A stretch of DNA of 64,000 nt, from assembly GCA_035582835.1 (NCBI GenBank), contig JAYKAV010003056.1, forward strand, positions 28,103 through 92,102. The letters run 5' to 3'. Of the stretch, positions 24,401 through 37,392 are shown in pieces. The notes under the pieces are model-generated. The model ran no database searches, was not told the DNA's origin, and worked only from the letters and a program-made list of their open reading frames with translations. The position numbers and the translations under genes were made by a program. The stretch is from Phoebastria nigripes (lineage: Eukaryota; Chordata; Aves; Procellariiformes; Diomedeidae). Each line of letters begins with the position of its first letter. The stretch's first letter is position 1.

Positions 24401-27400
24401 CAGTTTCTTCAGCCTCTTTGATTGTACAAGTTAATGTTGGGCTTCACCTACAGGCCTGTTCCCATGCTGGAGGATGAGCTCCTCCACGATATTGCTGGGC
24501 TTTGGATGAAGCTTTGGCAGCCTGATACTCCAGCCAGTATACAAAGCATAAAACACGACTCTTCTGAGCTCATTACCTTTCATATGCACATTGAAGTATA
24601 GACAATAAAGTATAAATCAGTATCAAATCAGACCGTGAATTCTGGTTGTTATTTACACTTATTACACTTTTACCATGCTTCTATTACTCCTTTTCTTGTG
24701 GGTGATTCATCTTTTCTTTAGCTCGGTTCAAAATCCTTCATCCCTGAGGCTATTTAGTGGCTCAAGGTCACATATATATCTCATATATATAGCTCCATGA
24801 TATAAAATACTGTAATGTTTGTCAGATTCATCCTCTCTTACAGAGCCAATAGCTGTCACAGGCGCTGAGGATCTGACAGTTATTTGTAGCTGCCTTTAAG
24901 TGTGTCTTGTTCTTATGCCAACTGAGAAATATCTACAGATACTTACACCTCCTCAATTTCAACAATAACAAGTGGCAGTTACAGGTTCAAATAGTCAGCT
25001 TCAGACTTTATAATATTTCATACCATAGAAACTTCATCTTAGTATACAATGAGATATCTTTTAAAAACACCTGTTCTCTCAGTATTTAAAATCCACGTCA
25101 ATTCATCAGCAGCAGTAAATATCCAAAAGAGATGGTTTAAGTAAGGTTCTGAAAACATATTAATGGCAACAAAAACAGGTTTTTTCTGACTTTTTTTTTA
25201 TGATTTGTTGGTACAGTCTCCACAGTTTTGAAAGGAATACTGGTCTCCTAGGAAGAAAATCTTGACTCAGTCAAGACTGTCTTGTTCTCCCAAGTGTTTT
25301 AGCTGAAGAAAAGGAATTAAATACATCACTGTATTAACATTCAATGAATTATACAACAGTTTTGATAGACAGAATTTGCAATTGTTTCTGTTAAAAATAT
25401 CTTATAAAGTTTTGGTTCTCTTTTTATAATATGATCGTTATGAAAATAAAAGTGTGAAATACAGACCAAATCTAAAAATATGGGGAAGAGAGAGAGAACC
25501 CCTGCAACTACCCAGCCAAGGTATGAAGTGTGAGAACACAGGCTCCAGCAGCCATGTTGGGCTGGGGTAGGACTGGCCCAGGGAAGAAACAAGAGCTTCA
25601 TTAATCCTTTCCATGCCTAAATCATGCTTTAGTACAAACATGAATACGGATAGTCTGAAGAAAATGTTTTTGCCTTTTTGGCAAACAGACTTTACATTAA
25701 TATGTAGTTTTAAGACTGTTGAGACTTCTATCAGCAAGCTTATCACAGATCTATAACTTGGCCATAAAATCTCAGTTCATAGCTGAAATTTAGCACCAGG
25801 CAAAATTGTCTTTTTTATCTATGTGTTGTGGGAAGTGGAAGTAAGATAAAAATGTTCCCAATTTTTCCTTTGGGATAGAAAATACTAATATTTTTATTAA
25901 ATTATGCTTAGTTCATAATAAAAAAGTTAAACAAGCTAGCATATACGGAAGGATGCCACTCTATTTTATAAATTGTCTTTCCCTTCAACAGCCAGGTGAG
26001 ATTTCATACTAATCCATAAGTCTAAGTGTTTTACTCCATAGGATTCCTGCTTCCAACTCTCAGAAAATCCACGTATCTTCTGTTTAGATCTTGGTAAGAT
26101 TTACCAGGACAAAAACTCCTTTAACAATAGACATGTTTAAACAGTTGTAAAAGAAAAGTCTGTGTGCAAGTCAGGAAAGGAACCAGNCAACAGCTTCCGA
26201 TATGTAGTGAAGTGCACGCAGCCAAATACAGGAATAATTGAAAATCTCAGCTACAAAACCAACTTTTAGGAAATAAAAGCCTTCAAGTAAATGTGATGCA
26301 ACCGCTACATAAGTTTGGACTCTGCGGTTTACTCAAGCCAGATCAAGTGTCTGGAAACAACCACCAAGATGAACTACTATGTGAACAGCTATTCGTACAT
26401 TTTTCTGCCACTATTATACTTGAGAAATCTCATGTTTAATGCCCTTCATTTTTTTTGTACTCAGCATATTTTTAGGGTATAGGTCAGTATTATTCCATTT
26501 CACCAAGACAAAATGACTCTTCAAAAAGTGCATATGATTAAGGTCTGACTATGTGGCGTAACACGTTGCCATCTCTGAACCTAGGGGGGTACAGCACTGA
26601 ATTCTGTTCTGCAATCTTCTCCAAGAATTTGTCAGCTTAAGTTAATATCGTACTAAAGGAATAAATATGAGTCATCTGCTTATCTGAAGAAACACAGTTA
26701 TTCTCATTGCTGTAGTATCTCGTACCAGTTCCTGAGTCAGCAAAACCAGTGTGGAAATTCCCGTTAATTTCACTGGGTGCAAGATAAGAGCTTTATCGTG
26801 TTTAGCTGAATGTAGTGGTATGTTATCACACCAATTTCTAATGAGAGCAAAAATTAATTAAACAAATGTAGCAGAAGGCTAGATGAAGATCCTGTCTGAC
26901 TCCACAGACAGGAAGTATATTGAGACTATTTTGGCAGAATCCACATCTGTGAAAGATATAAAAGACACTGGATATATTCAGAAAATTATGCACTTGGTTT
27001 TTAAAACAACCACATCTCCAGCCAATTAGATGGAACTCTTAGTCTCATATTTTATGTACTTCAGGCACTGACAAACTACTACTACCCAGTCATTGTAAAA
27101 AAATAAAAATATAGACTGAAGCATTTTTCTTCTGCATGAAAAAATTTGCTTAAAATAGACATGGAAACAAAGAATAAGAACATCAGAACAGACATGTTTC
27201 TGTCTCTCTCTCCTCAGGAACACCAGTCTCAATAAACAAGGCTTTGCTTTCTTGTTCTTGTTATTAACTCCATTGAGATTCATCCCACAGAAGGGATGTT
27301 ATTACTTTTCAAGTAATTTTCTTTCTTTCTTATATGCAAAAAAAGTCTGGGTGCTATGCTGGGCACATACAAGCAGTGAATTTTAATTTAAGTAATGAGT

Positions 27401-30400
27401 NAAAAGTGAGTTTTATGATCTTCTCTGCAGAACAGGAGAATTCCTGCAGCATGAATTTTTTCTATCAAAGTCTGAAAGGAAAAAGTAATGGTGATTCCGA
27501 AGACAGTCTGTGTGACTGCCAAATACTGTTGTGTTATCTCAAAAGGCAATTAAGATTATATCATTATTCACACACTTTAGGAACAGATTAATAAAAACAT
27601 TAACATTCATTAATAGACAACTCTAGAGCTACACTACATAATCCTCCTGTACACCTCTTTTTTTCTTACATGTCATGGAGAATAAAAGAAATTATGCTAT
27701 AGAATCTGGGAAAACAGGACAGAAGTGAACCTCAGAGAGTCCAAGGAAGGATTGATACAGATAGCATCTCTGGCTAAGTAGTTTCCAAAAACCTCTGGTG
27801 AACAATATTCAGTTACCTGCTTCAACCAAGTATTTCAGTGCTTAAAGTCTTTACCACATGAATGATGGCTACCATATCTAAATCTTTCTTGCTGTAGTTT
27901 TAATTTGTTTTTTCTTGTCCTATCCTCAGTGATCACAAAGAACATTATATACTCTTCGACTTTGAAGCTACTATTTTGTCTTTGGAGACAACCCAAACTC
28001 CTTCAATTTTTCTTCAGATATTCTGTTATTTCATGGCCATTCTCTAGAGCCAGTTGGCCCACATCTTCCTTGAACTGCAGTTTTCAGGAAAAGGCAGAAA
28101 TCCCAGAAAGGCAGAAATCTTTAGCTCTTACAGGTTTTGCAACAGCATGGCAGGTCTGAGTCATGTTCTGCTTGTGATTCACCATAAACTGCAAATTTCC
28201 AGCACTGCATTTCTATTTGTGTTGCAGATTATCTGGGCTAACTTTAGAACTTTGCTTCTATTCATACTATTATTTTACGTATTTCAGATTGATTTTACAC
28301 AGGAACTATAAATAATTGTCAAATTATTTTGAATTCTAATCCTTTTCTAAGGTCCTCAACAAACCTCAACAGTTTGGTACAATCTGCAAATACAGTAAAT
28401 GGATTATATATTCCACTGACCATCTCTAAGGAAAGTAAAGATATGGTTTATGCTTACATTGAGGTATATACATTATTGAAGCATATATTTATATGTCTGT
28501 CCTCAGTTCAGGGCAGACTCCCATGGAACCCTATTTACTATATCTCTCTTTTGACAATGAACTGTAATCAATCTTAGATACTATCACATTATACAAGTTT
28601 CATCTAAACATTATTTTCCTTCAGACTTCCCTGTGTGAAGGAAATTCCTCCCCTGGAATGGAGCAGAATTGTAATTTTCCTCAACCAAGCACAGAGCTAT
28701 TGAATGTCAATCAACTAAGTTGATTTTGTGAATACATTCCATGAATAGATGAAATCCCACCTAATATAAACAGCTGCCTGCTCCCAGCTGCCAAATGTGA
28801 CGGAGGAGAAATTGCTAGTGATGAAAGTGGAAATGGCCCAAGCTCCCTTACTGTTAAATTCATGCTTACATTTTTATATGATACGTATTTACCTGGCAGA
28901 GTCATCAAATATACATTTTGTAAGACAATCTTCATACGTTTAGTAGTCCCTAAAATGAATATTTGGGAATTAAATAGACGGATGTGGAGAGTTCACCCAC
29001 AGAGATCCACAGGAGTCCAAAGTATCTCAACATATGCATATATTTTTAGTTTATAGCCTCTTTCAAAGTGTCTGGGTATGTCTAACTGGGCTAAGGCGAT
29101 TTGGAAGGGACAGGGGCATAGACAGGACAAGCTTTATTATTTTAATGAATAGCACAGCTTGACCTATGCCAGGAACCATACAGGAATAATTTTTGCTAGG
29201 AATAGTTCTCCCAGTGTTTCCACTGCTGAAGTTTAGATCTGTCTGTAGGGAAATCATAATTTGACTTAAGACAACTCCTTTCTCAGTATGATGCCCTTTT
29301 AACAGGGCCATGTGACACACCCATGTAGACAGCCATGTACAACATTCCTGAGATAGTAGATTAGCTTTATTTACTTTATCTTGCAAATGACATTCAGGCT
29401 TTAAGAAAGAAATCAAATGACTGGAGTCCTGAAACCTGCCTGACCATCAAGGAAAGCATGTTGTATTACTGTAATGAAGAGCAGAGAGCAAAAAAGAGGT
29501 CACAGTTCTATCAGACTTTAAATAAATACTCTCTGAATTGCTATGTGAACAGCACCATATAACATCAAGGCACACAAGTGATGACCAGCTGCATGGTGTT
29601 TACAATAGGACTAGATTTGTATTTCATCAGTTTTTCCCCCAGATCCATACTTTCACTTCATTCTCAAAAAGATGGAATCTCTTTCTTGGGGAAAAAAAAA
29701 AAACAGAGAACATTAACAAAAACCTTTTACTGACAATGATACACATAAACAGAATGAATGTCAAGGACAGAAAATATTCCCTATAGTCTGGAATTGCAAG
29801 GTGAAGTGCCTTCAGATTTCAGTAGAATGATTTCAGCTGAGCTACAGTGGCCATCAGTTTGAGCACATTCTATTAAGAGAGAGTATGTAAGAAGGCAAAG
29901 ACATTCCCTGGGATCTGAAAACACATGAAATTAATGGTTAGTGGATTTCATGAGATCAATACAAAAGCACAAGCCGCCTCTCTCTTCTAAATATGTTGAT
30001 TAAGTCTGTATGTTTTCCATTTTTTCTGCCATAGACAGTGTCACTGAGCATTTCAGAAAGGTAATCATTCACACAGCCTCCTTCATGAGATCAGAGAGAA
30101 GCAGCACTGCTGTTTTGAAGAACTGGTTGTCGAAGCTGGCATTTAACCGTCTCTAGATTTCAAAGGTTTTAGTTTAGCAAGTTTTCAGTTCTTGTGCTCT
30201 TCCATATTATTTTGAGAGACAATTTACTGTAAGAATTGAGTGGAGCTATACCATCTATACCAGCTGAATATCTGACTGTGGGTCTGAAATACATTTGATT
30301 CTGCTATTTCAGGGTCCTTTCCTGTGGAGGAACTGAGGTACAATGTTATATTTTCATACAGAAAGATACAGCAGCATTTATAAGAATAGTGATGATTCTA

Positions 30401-30982
30401 CACAGAGGAAGTAAAACAGCTTCCAAGCCTTTATCTGTCAAATATATATGGTTTGACTTTTTTTCCTCCATTTGTTTTTTGTTTCTGCATTTTCAGTTAG
30501 TTGGTGTTCTAGAGCATACAGATAATCAAAACATTTCATCAGTGTCACTGTCATAGCTGACATGCTGCCTAGTGGAACAGGAGGAGAGAATGCAAGCTGA
30601 ATGCAAATTGAAATCGAGTTTAGTAGATAATTAATTGTGAAGATCTTCAGAATATTTCTGCAGCTGTTACATAACTGACATTAAATGATTTCTCCTCAAG
30701 AAGCAGCAAGGAGAAAAACAGGCAGTGGGGCTGGGGGGGAGGACAAAGATCAGAAAAAAACCACAAAATTTGTGAATACTTTACTTCTATGCACTTAAAG
30801 TAAAAGTTGTTTGTGAACCCCTGAGATATGACTCATCACCCAGACCTGCTTGGTCACAGCAATGGAAAATATGTTTTTCCCTTAATATCCTCATCATTTG
30901 CACCAGAAAAATAATATTTACCTATCTAAGAGAGAAGTCTAGAGCTGACAAAGGACTGACGTATTGAGTGGAGTCTTGGAAA
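18485..30982. other. Gene-free unique sequence, about 12.5 kb
   Basis: No gene, RNA gene or recent transposon recognised. Small items: a G10 run at 21994-22003; AT-rich stretches near 20580-20660, 22680-22760 and 23920-24010; a palindrome around TGACTCA at 25260-25276; a phrase at 26731-26790 resembling an old amniote repeat; and a 9-bp-arm hairpin at 28615-28644. Longest frames are about 60-117 codons, as expected by chance, and none shows a protein domain. Confidence 0.55.
25260..25276. promoter_or_regulatory. Palindrome embedding an AP-1-like TGACTCA
   Basis: TCTTGACTCAGTCAAGA: 7-bp arms around TCA, containing a perfect TGACTCA AP-1 consensus. Such sites are common by chance and nothing nearby shows that it is used. 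Confidence 0.3.
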
Positions 30983-31041
30983 GAATCATAGAATCATTTA
31001 GGTTGGAAAAGATCTTTAAGATCANCAAGTCCAACCGTTAA
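30983..31041 (-). mobile_element. CR1 3'-tail fragment, minus strand
   Basis: GAATCATAGAATCAT is followed by the inverted CR1 closing motif (GGTTGGAAAAGATCTTTAAGATC) and AAGTCCAACC. Only the last 59 bp of an element are present, an extreme 5' truncation. One N falls inside. Confidence 0.9.
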
Positions 31042-34000
31042 CCTATACAAAAGGTGGCTACTTTAAGATAATTATGTTAGCCTGCCTCTTTCATTAGGGC
31101 TAAACCTATTCACTTCATAAAATAAATGTTTTGCTTATATGGAAGATGTATGCTGAAAACATGCCTTTCTGGTATGTGAAAACATGGTGTGTGCTGAAAC
31201 ACATAACTTTCTGATAACACACATGTAGTTCAAAATAGCATAGGACTCCCAATTTAACCCAGCAACAACAGATTATCCATAATGGACTTAAGACCACTCA
31301 TACTTTATTAACTTTAATATACTAAATCTACCAACTAGTCTCAGCGCTATGAAAGAAAATAACTTTCTAAAAATTTCTAACATGGAACAACATATGATAA
31401 ACCTCATGAGTTTAATTTAAACATGAAGCAAAAAATGGTTTAAGAAGAAGCACCATAAAGGGGCCTTTGTAGTCATTGAAAGAAAAGGATTGAAGCGTGT
31501 CAGATATAATATATGAAAAAGTATTATTCTAGATAACTCATGTTATTTGATGTTTTAATGCTTTATTGGTTATTTAATAGTTTGAATTAAAAGAACCAAA
31601 TGGAACCAAGTAACTCCTCCAGAAACACTCATTATGGTACAATTCTTCTGTATGCAGAAGACAGCAATTTATTCATATTTTCCAACAAGAAACAAGCAGC
31701 AAAAAAACCCCATANTCTGTGTCAGCTAATGATATTAGCTGTGGCTTCATCAATTCTCTGGAACTTCCCAACCATCCGTTTAAACCCCACTTCTTGAGGT
31801 GTTCCTCTAAGATGCATGCTATAGTCTGGGTAACTAATTCAGGCAACATGAATTTGATAGGCAGATCAACTCAGAATGATCTAAGAAATAAAGTAGAGAT
31901 TTTTAATTTAAATAAATGTCATATTAGCTAATCTCATATGTGAAATATTGGACTATTGATCAAGTGTCCCCAATCAGTTTAGTTTCATAGTCCAAGTTTA
32001 GTTTCATAGTCCAACCTATGGGAATCCCAAGATGACATGTTAGCTGCAAACTGCTTTAAGTATCACTGCTCTCCAGGAGGCATGTGAAGTAGTATACTAT
32101 AAAGCTAAGGGATATGTTCCTTACAATTTGGCATACTGTTTATTTTAATGTGGTAGCTTATCAGCCTTATGTTAATCTCATGATGTAAGTGGTGCTAAGT
32201 TCATGTATTCTGAAATTTTGAAGGATTTCATATGCTCAGTGTGTATACTAAGAAGCACATAATAATTTTAAAGGATTTAAGGCCACTTGGAGCTTATATT
32301 TTTATATTGTAAGTATGTTTTGTTCAGGAATTCTTTGTCTTGGTTACTTAATTGCATGTGTCAAATCACACTTTGCAAAAAAAAAAAAAACTTCCTCGGT
32401 ATATTTATACTGATCTTCTTCCCATTCTGCTTATATTGATTATATAACATTTTGTCCCTAAACAGCAGACTGATCATGATTTCTTTGGTTACCCTTGAAA
32501 TTTTCATAGAATGAAAAGGAACTACATATGGTGGTTTTTTTCAGCACAGAACTTGTCTTTTATATGAATAAAACAGCAAATTGACTCACTTTCCCACATT
32601 AACAGTTAATGGAATTGATGTTTTAAAATGGTAATTTTGCTACAAGGCATATGCCTTTTTATATGACTTGGTGTCTCATGATTCTTTGGAGAGTGTGATT
32701 TTGGATGAGGAATCCACTTTATATGATGTGTTAATAGGCAAAGCATATGTCAATAGCTAGAAAAGTTACAATTACAGGGGGAAAAAGGGAGCTATCTGTC
32801 AAGTCATAATTTTAAATTTTTAATCCATGTTCTTACAAAACTTTGGTCAGAGTCAGCCAGAATTCTCTGATCTGTAAATGGCTTGCGCCCATGTAGAGCA
32901 CACAGACAACTTAATTTGTCTCATCAAAAACATAGGGACACAAAAGCACCAAGCTACTAACATTATTTTTACTCTCCATTACCCTCTGTAATAGAGGGCT
33001 GAGAAGACACTGAGAAGACAGAATTCATAAATGCTGTATTAAGCAATAATAAAATCAATACATGTATCTCTATGTATGAGCACAGATTGACTAACTTTTG
33101 CATTCATGTTACTTGAAAGAATGATATTTTAACATTAAGAATGCTTTGTCGTTGTTTTATACACTTCTCCCCTATTTTTGATCTTTTGAAGGGGAATGAT
33201 TTCTGGTTATAGGTTGCGTTAATTTTCAAGGTAATCAGCTTACCAATTTACCATCAAATCAAAACACCTGCTCTTCATCCATTTAAAATCCCTTAGGAGG
33301 GATATTTCAATTGCATAAAAAAGAAAATCCAGCCCCACACTATCTTACAGTGGGTTTTTCTGTTTAAAACCACAGAAGGTCATTCCAGAAATATAGTTAC
33401 CACAGAACTCAAGCTAAAGAATTAAATATAAAGTTTCCATAAATTATTTTAGCATTGCCTAGAGTAATTTACATTCAGAAAAGTTCAGAGGTCAGCCTTT
33501 GCTTTGAAATGAATGTATTTTATTCTCAAACAGAAGTACCAAGCTAACTCTGGAAGTGAGTAGAATAATGCTTTCAAAGCAGAAACACAGTCACACTTTC
33601 TGCTAATGGTATTTATCTTTTTTATTCGGCAGCTTGCACACATAAATGCACATACACTCACCTATGTCTCTCTCCTACACACACAGGGAGTATACTGATA
33701 CACCTCTGGAGAATTTTAATACTGGAATGAACATTCATTTCTGATTGAGTGTAACACTTTTCTTTTTGCTACTTTTCTTTTTTGCTTGTCAGGGAATGGA
33801 GAAATTAAAAGCTTTCTCCACAACACCTTGGAATCTGATAGAGATTGATAGCTTCTGCAATGAGACATAAGATAAGGAAAGCAGACTTAGAAAATCAACA
33901 GTCAACACATAAGGAGAGCTGCCTAGCAGCAATAAAAACAACACTACATCTCATTTTCCAACGAAGAAATGCTTGGACAAGGAGATAAATTTTAATAAAA

Positions 34001-35686
34001 ACAGTGGAAATGTTGTAATAATGCACTATACAATATAACCATTACACAGGAACCTTCAAGTTCTTGAATATTTTAAGNTATAAAGGGAAAGGAATTGGCT
34101 CTAATGAGGAGAATACAGTTAAAGCTTTTAAACATAGTCAGATGCAAAAAAACCATGTTGCTTACCAAGGTCTCACTCATTAGATACGTGGTCCAAAACT
34201 AGCTAGATCTCCTACAATATTTCCACTGATTTCAAAAGCTTCTACATCAAGCCCAAAATCACCTGCCTAAATCCTCTTTTTGGAGCTATTGCAAGCCTTG
34301 GAAATAAATAGTTACAAATATTGCCCAGTCCTANTATGTGTGTTCTTCTTAGTAAAGACACTGAAGCTCTAATCAAGTCCAAAAACTTTGTTCTTTGTGA
34401 TTAGAAAGAGGGGAAGGAAGGTGCTAACTGATAGCAAAAGCCATCATTTTCTCACTAATGTTTGTATACAATAGGTAGAGTTTAAACTTCAGGAAAATAT
34501 TCTTTCATTTAGAAATGTTTTATTGTTTAATTGGACTGTGTTAAAACTATTTGTCTTTGTTTCATTTTCAGATCATTAAAGCTAGGCTATAAACTATTTT
34601 TTGAATAAGCTTTTTTTTTTTCATTTTATCTCTAGAAGGTAGCTGCTACAGAAGCTAAACTGTGAAAGTAGAAGGTAAGAAGTGAAAACCTTACCTCACT
34701 GGGGATTCCAGCTATATTTCTGGTATTAAGATAGTCACTATTTTCAGTTAGAGGTGCTTTTGGACAAAATAAATTCAATGTCTAAAATGTGAAAAGTTTC
34801 ACAAAGAGCAATGCAAGATTTTTTTTTAATTTGGAAGGAGGAAAGCATATGGAGGGAGTATTGTTACTTTTTAACCTACCAAAATGAAAAACCAACTTTT
34901 CTGTTAAAGAAAAATAAAATTGCAATTTCCGTGTTCTTATTCCTGCTGCTCAAATGTTCTTGTCTCATACTATCTACCTGATCTTTCCTGCTGATGAGCT
35001 GACACTCTCTTGTCTTCCTTTGAAATTAATCTTTTCAATATCTTTGGCCTCCATCTGTTCTCATTTGCTTTTGACTTGACATCTGAAGGGCTTCATACTC
35101 TCAGAAGTCCAATGCTATTGATGACTGAGCCTCTGTACCTTCATGGATCTTCTGTTTCACCACTGGCAGAATATTATTTTCTGTCCCTGCAAGTGACCTT
35201 TATTGCTTCTCAGATATCAGTTTTCATGATACTCAAGTTTTTCATGAAAACAAACATGCAATTTGGGCTCTCTCAAAATTCTTTCTATAAATAACTGCAG
35301 ATTTTTACATCCAAATAAATCACCTATGCATATTTTTCCTTCTAAATCATCATGCTATGAAATAGGTGAGCTCGATACATTTGTTATGAGGTGGGCAGTT
35401 AGCTAATATATGTATAAAAAGCACATCCCTAAAAGGGGTTGATAATCTCTCTATGCGAGATAAATCTTACCTATGAGAGAGATCTTTTCCTATGGATTCA
35501 GTAGATTTCTGAAAATAAAGCAAGTCTTTGGAAGCTGATGGGCTGTTTTCAGGCAGGGATTCTACAGCTTTCTATATCAGACCACCAGTTTTGGATGAGT
35601 GGCTTCAGGAACATCAGCAAAAGCTTTTACCCAGAACTATGCTCCAGTTGAGCACTGTGTCTGAGGCTCATTTCCAGAGAACTACC
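31042..35686. other. Gene-free unique sequence
   Basis: No gene recognised. It includes a 19-bp tandem duplication (31977-32014), a poly-A run (about 32378-32391), an 11-bp repeat CTGAGAAGACA twice near 33000, and single N bases at 31716, 34078 and 34334. Confidence 0.6.
31977..32014. repeat. 19-bp perfect tandem duplication
   Basis: GTTTAGTTTCATAGTCCAA occurs twice in immediate succession (31977-31995 and 31996-32014) with no mismatch. It looks like a recent replication-slippage duplication. Confidence 0.9.
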
Positions 35687-35940
35687 TGTCCTGGTTTCAG
35701 CTGGGATGGAGTTGATTTTCTTCCTAGTGGTTGGTATAGTGCTATGTTTTGGATTTAGTATGAGAATAATGTTGATAACACACTGATGTTGTAGTTGTTG
35801 CTAAGTAGTGTTTACACCAGTCAAGGACTTTTTGGATTCCCATGCTCTGCCAGGTGCACAAGAAGCTGGGAGGGAGCATAGCCAGGACTGCTAACCCAAC
35901 TGGCAACAGGGTATTCCATACCATATGATGTCATGCTCAG

Positions 35941-35947
35941 TATATAA
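35941..35947 (+). promoter_or_regulatory. LTR TATA box
   Basis: TATATAA, 19 bases after the CRE-like TGATGTCATG, which is itself TGACGTCA with the CpG decayed. Confidence 0.7.
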
Positions 35948-36128
35948 AGCTGAGGGAAGAAGAAGGAATGGGGGACATTTGGAGTGATGGTGTTTGTCTT
36001 TCCAAGTAACCGTTACACGTGATGGAGCCCTGCTTTCCTGGAGGTGGCTGAACACCTGCCCGCTGATGGGAAGGAGTGAATGAATTCCTTGTTTTGCTTT
36101 GCTTGCGTGTGCAGCTTTTGCTTTACCT

Positions 36129-36134
36129 ATTAAA
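36129..36134 (+). terminator. LTR poly(A) signal ATTAAA
   Basis: ATTAAA about 180 bp after the TATA box, followed by a T-rich downstream element. It defines the probable R/U5 boundary. Confidence 0.65.
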
Positions 36135-36260
36135 CTGTCTTTATCTCAAGCCACGAGTTTTCTCACTTTTATCCTTCCGATTCTCTCCCCCATCCCACTA
36201 GGGGGGAGTGAGCGAGCGGCTGTGTGGGGTTTAGTTGCTGGCTGGGGTTAAACCACAACA

Positions 36261-37003
36261 CTACCTTAATGCTTCTTGAATCCCACTCCTTTCAGGTGGA
36301 TCAACAAAGTGATTTCCTAGGGGAAAAAAAAAGTAGGTTACTTAACAGGAGGTCTCTGGGGACGATCTGGGAAGTGAACTGACTATCCTATCAGTTTCAT
36401 AGTGCCTTGTTATTCTGTGACATTATTCCTTAAACTGTTGCTATTGATGCTGAGGTTGATGCTCAACACACCAGGAATGTTCAAACTTCCTAAACATGAA
36501 CCAAGGTAACAAAATTCTATTTGTTCAACTTCACTTTACCTTCATTCAAAAAATATCATCCTAGAAGCAGAACTTAGCTATAGGGTCCAGTCCAATCCAT
36601 TGACCACTAAGTCAATGCCAAGACTCTCATTTATACCCTGGATTCTGTACCAGATGATTAGGTTTCAACTTGAAGTAAAATGGTGAAACTTGAGTTTTGC
36701 CATGAGTGAGGTATCAGTGCAATTCACTTCAATCTGGATAAGATCAAAAGCTCTGATAGCATCCCAGTCATAATTAACCACGCTCACTTGACTCGCAGCT
36801 CATTACTCTGCAAACGTCTGTCTTATTCTCACAAGCTCCACAGACTTCTGGTTCCTCTTGCAAAGATAATTTGTAGCAGCTCCATACAAGAAGATGCAAC
36901 AAGATAAATGCTGCTTTTCAGATCTTATGGACTATTAAGGGATTCAAAGTTTAGACTTCAAAAATACAAAAGAATTTAAATAGGAAAGATATTTGATAAT
37001 TAT
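36261..37003. other. Gene-free unique sequence between two LTR elements
   Basis: No gene or repeat recognised. It begins with the right copy of the CTACC target duplication. Confidence 0.6.
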
Positions 37004-37065
37004 GGGGGAGTGGTAGAGTGGCTTTGGTGGGCATCCTGGCAGCTAACCAGGGTCAACCTCCCACA
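37004..37065 (+). mobile_element. Truncated 5' LTR (U5 only)
   Basis: From GGGGGAGTGGTAGAG to CCTCCCACA, alignable with 38430-38490. The rest of U5, R and U3 are missing upstream, where unique sequence begins abruptly. Confidence 0.85.
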
Positions 37066-37073
37066 GTCCTTTT

Positions 37074-37091
37074 TGGCACCCAATATGGGGC
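37074..37091 (+). other. Retroviral primer-binding site, lysine-tRNA-like
   Basis: TGGCACCCAATATGGGGC, eight bases after the LTR end. It resembles a lysine-tRNA type primer site in which each former CpG has decayed (to CA or TA). The assignment to lysine is from memory of the consensus. A 5-bp-duplicating ERVL would usually use a different tRNA, so the family class stays open. Confidence 0.7.
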
Positions 37092-37375
37092 TTGACAAAT
37101 TTGAGATAAGGATAGTAATTGGGAGAGGTAATGGGCAAAACATGGACTGAACAATGTTAGAGAGAGGAATGATCGTGGGGAATTTGGGTTGTTGTAATTG
37201 TGGTGAAGGGACGAGGGGTGGATTGGGTGTAAATTGTCCACTTTCGTTTGGTGTTGTGATGATGTTATTTTGATTTTGGTGTGGGGAATTCTTTTTTTTG
37301 TTTATGTGAGTGAAGTTTGTGAAGACTGTGTGATGAATGTGGATTTTAATGTTAATTCTTAAATATGTGATTCAC

Positions 37376-37392
37376 AGAGGCGAGGGGTGGAA
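37376..37392 (+). other. Polypurine tract
   Basis: AGAGGCGAGGGGTGGAA directly precedes the TGT of the 3' LTR, as expected for the primer of plus-strand DNA synthesis. Confidence 0.7.

Larger units (their letters stand above)
35687..36260 (+). mobile_element. Solo LTR of an endogenous retrovirus, plus strand, perfect 5-bp TSD
   Basis: Seen: 574 bp beginning TGTCCTGGTTTCAGCTGG and ending GGTTAAACCACAACA. It is the same family as the minus-strand LTRs at 739, 8490 and 13297 but in the opposite orientation. The flanks CTACC (35682-35686) and CTACC (36261-36265) form a perfect 5-bp target-site duplication. Order on the plus strand: U3 with a CRE-like TGATGTCATG, TATA box (35941-35947), ATTAAA (36129-36134), then the U5 segment TTATCTCAAGCC...CCCCCATCCCACTAGG. 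No interior remains. A 5-bp duplication fits ERVL-like integrases better than the 6 bp of alpha- and beta-retroviruses, which is an inference. Confidence 0.96.

Noticed and set aside
28615..28644. Hairpin TTTCCTTCA / TGAAGGAAA
   Set aside because: 9-bp arms with a 12-nt loop are within chance expectation.
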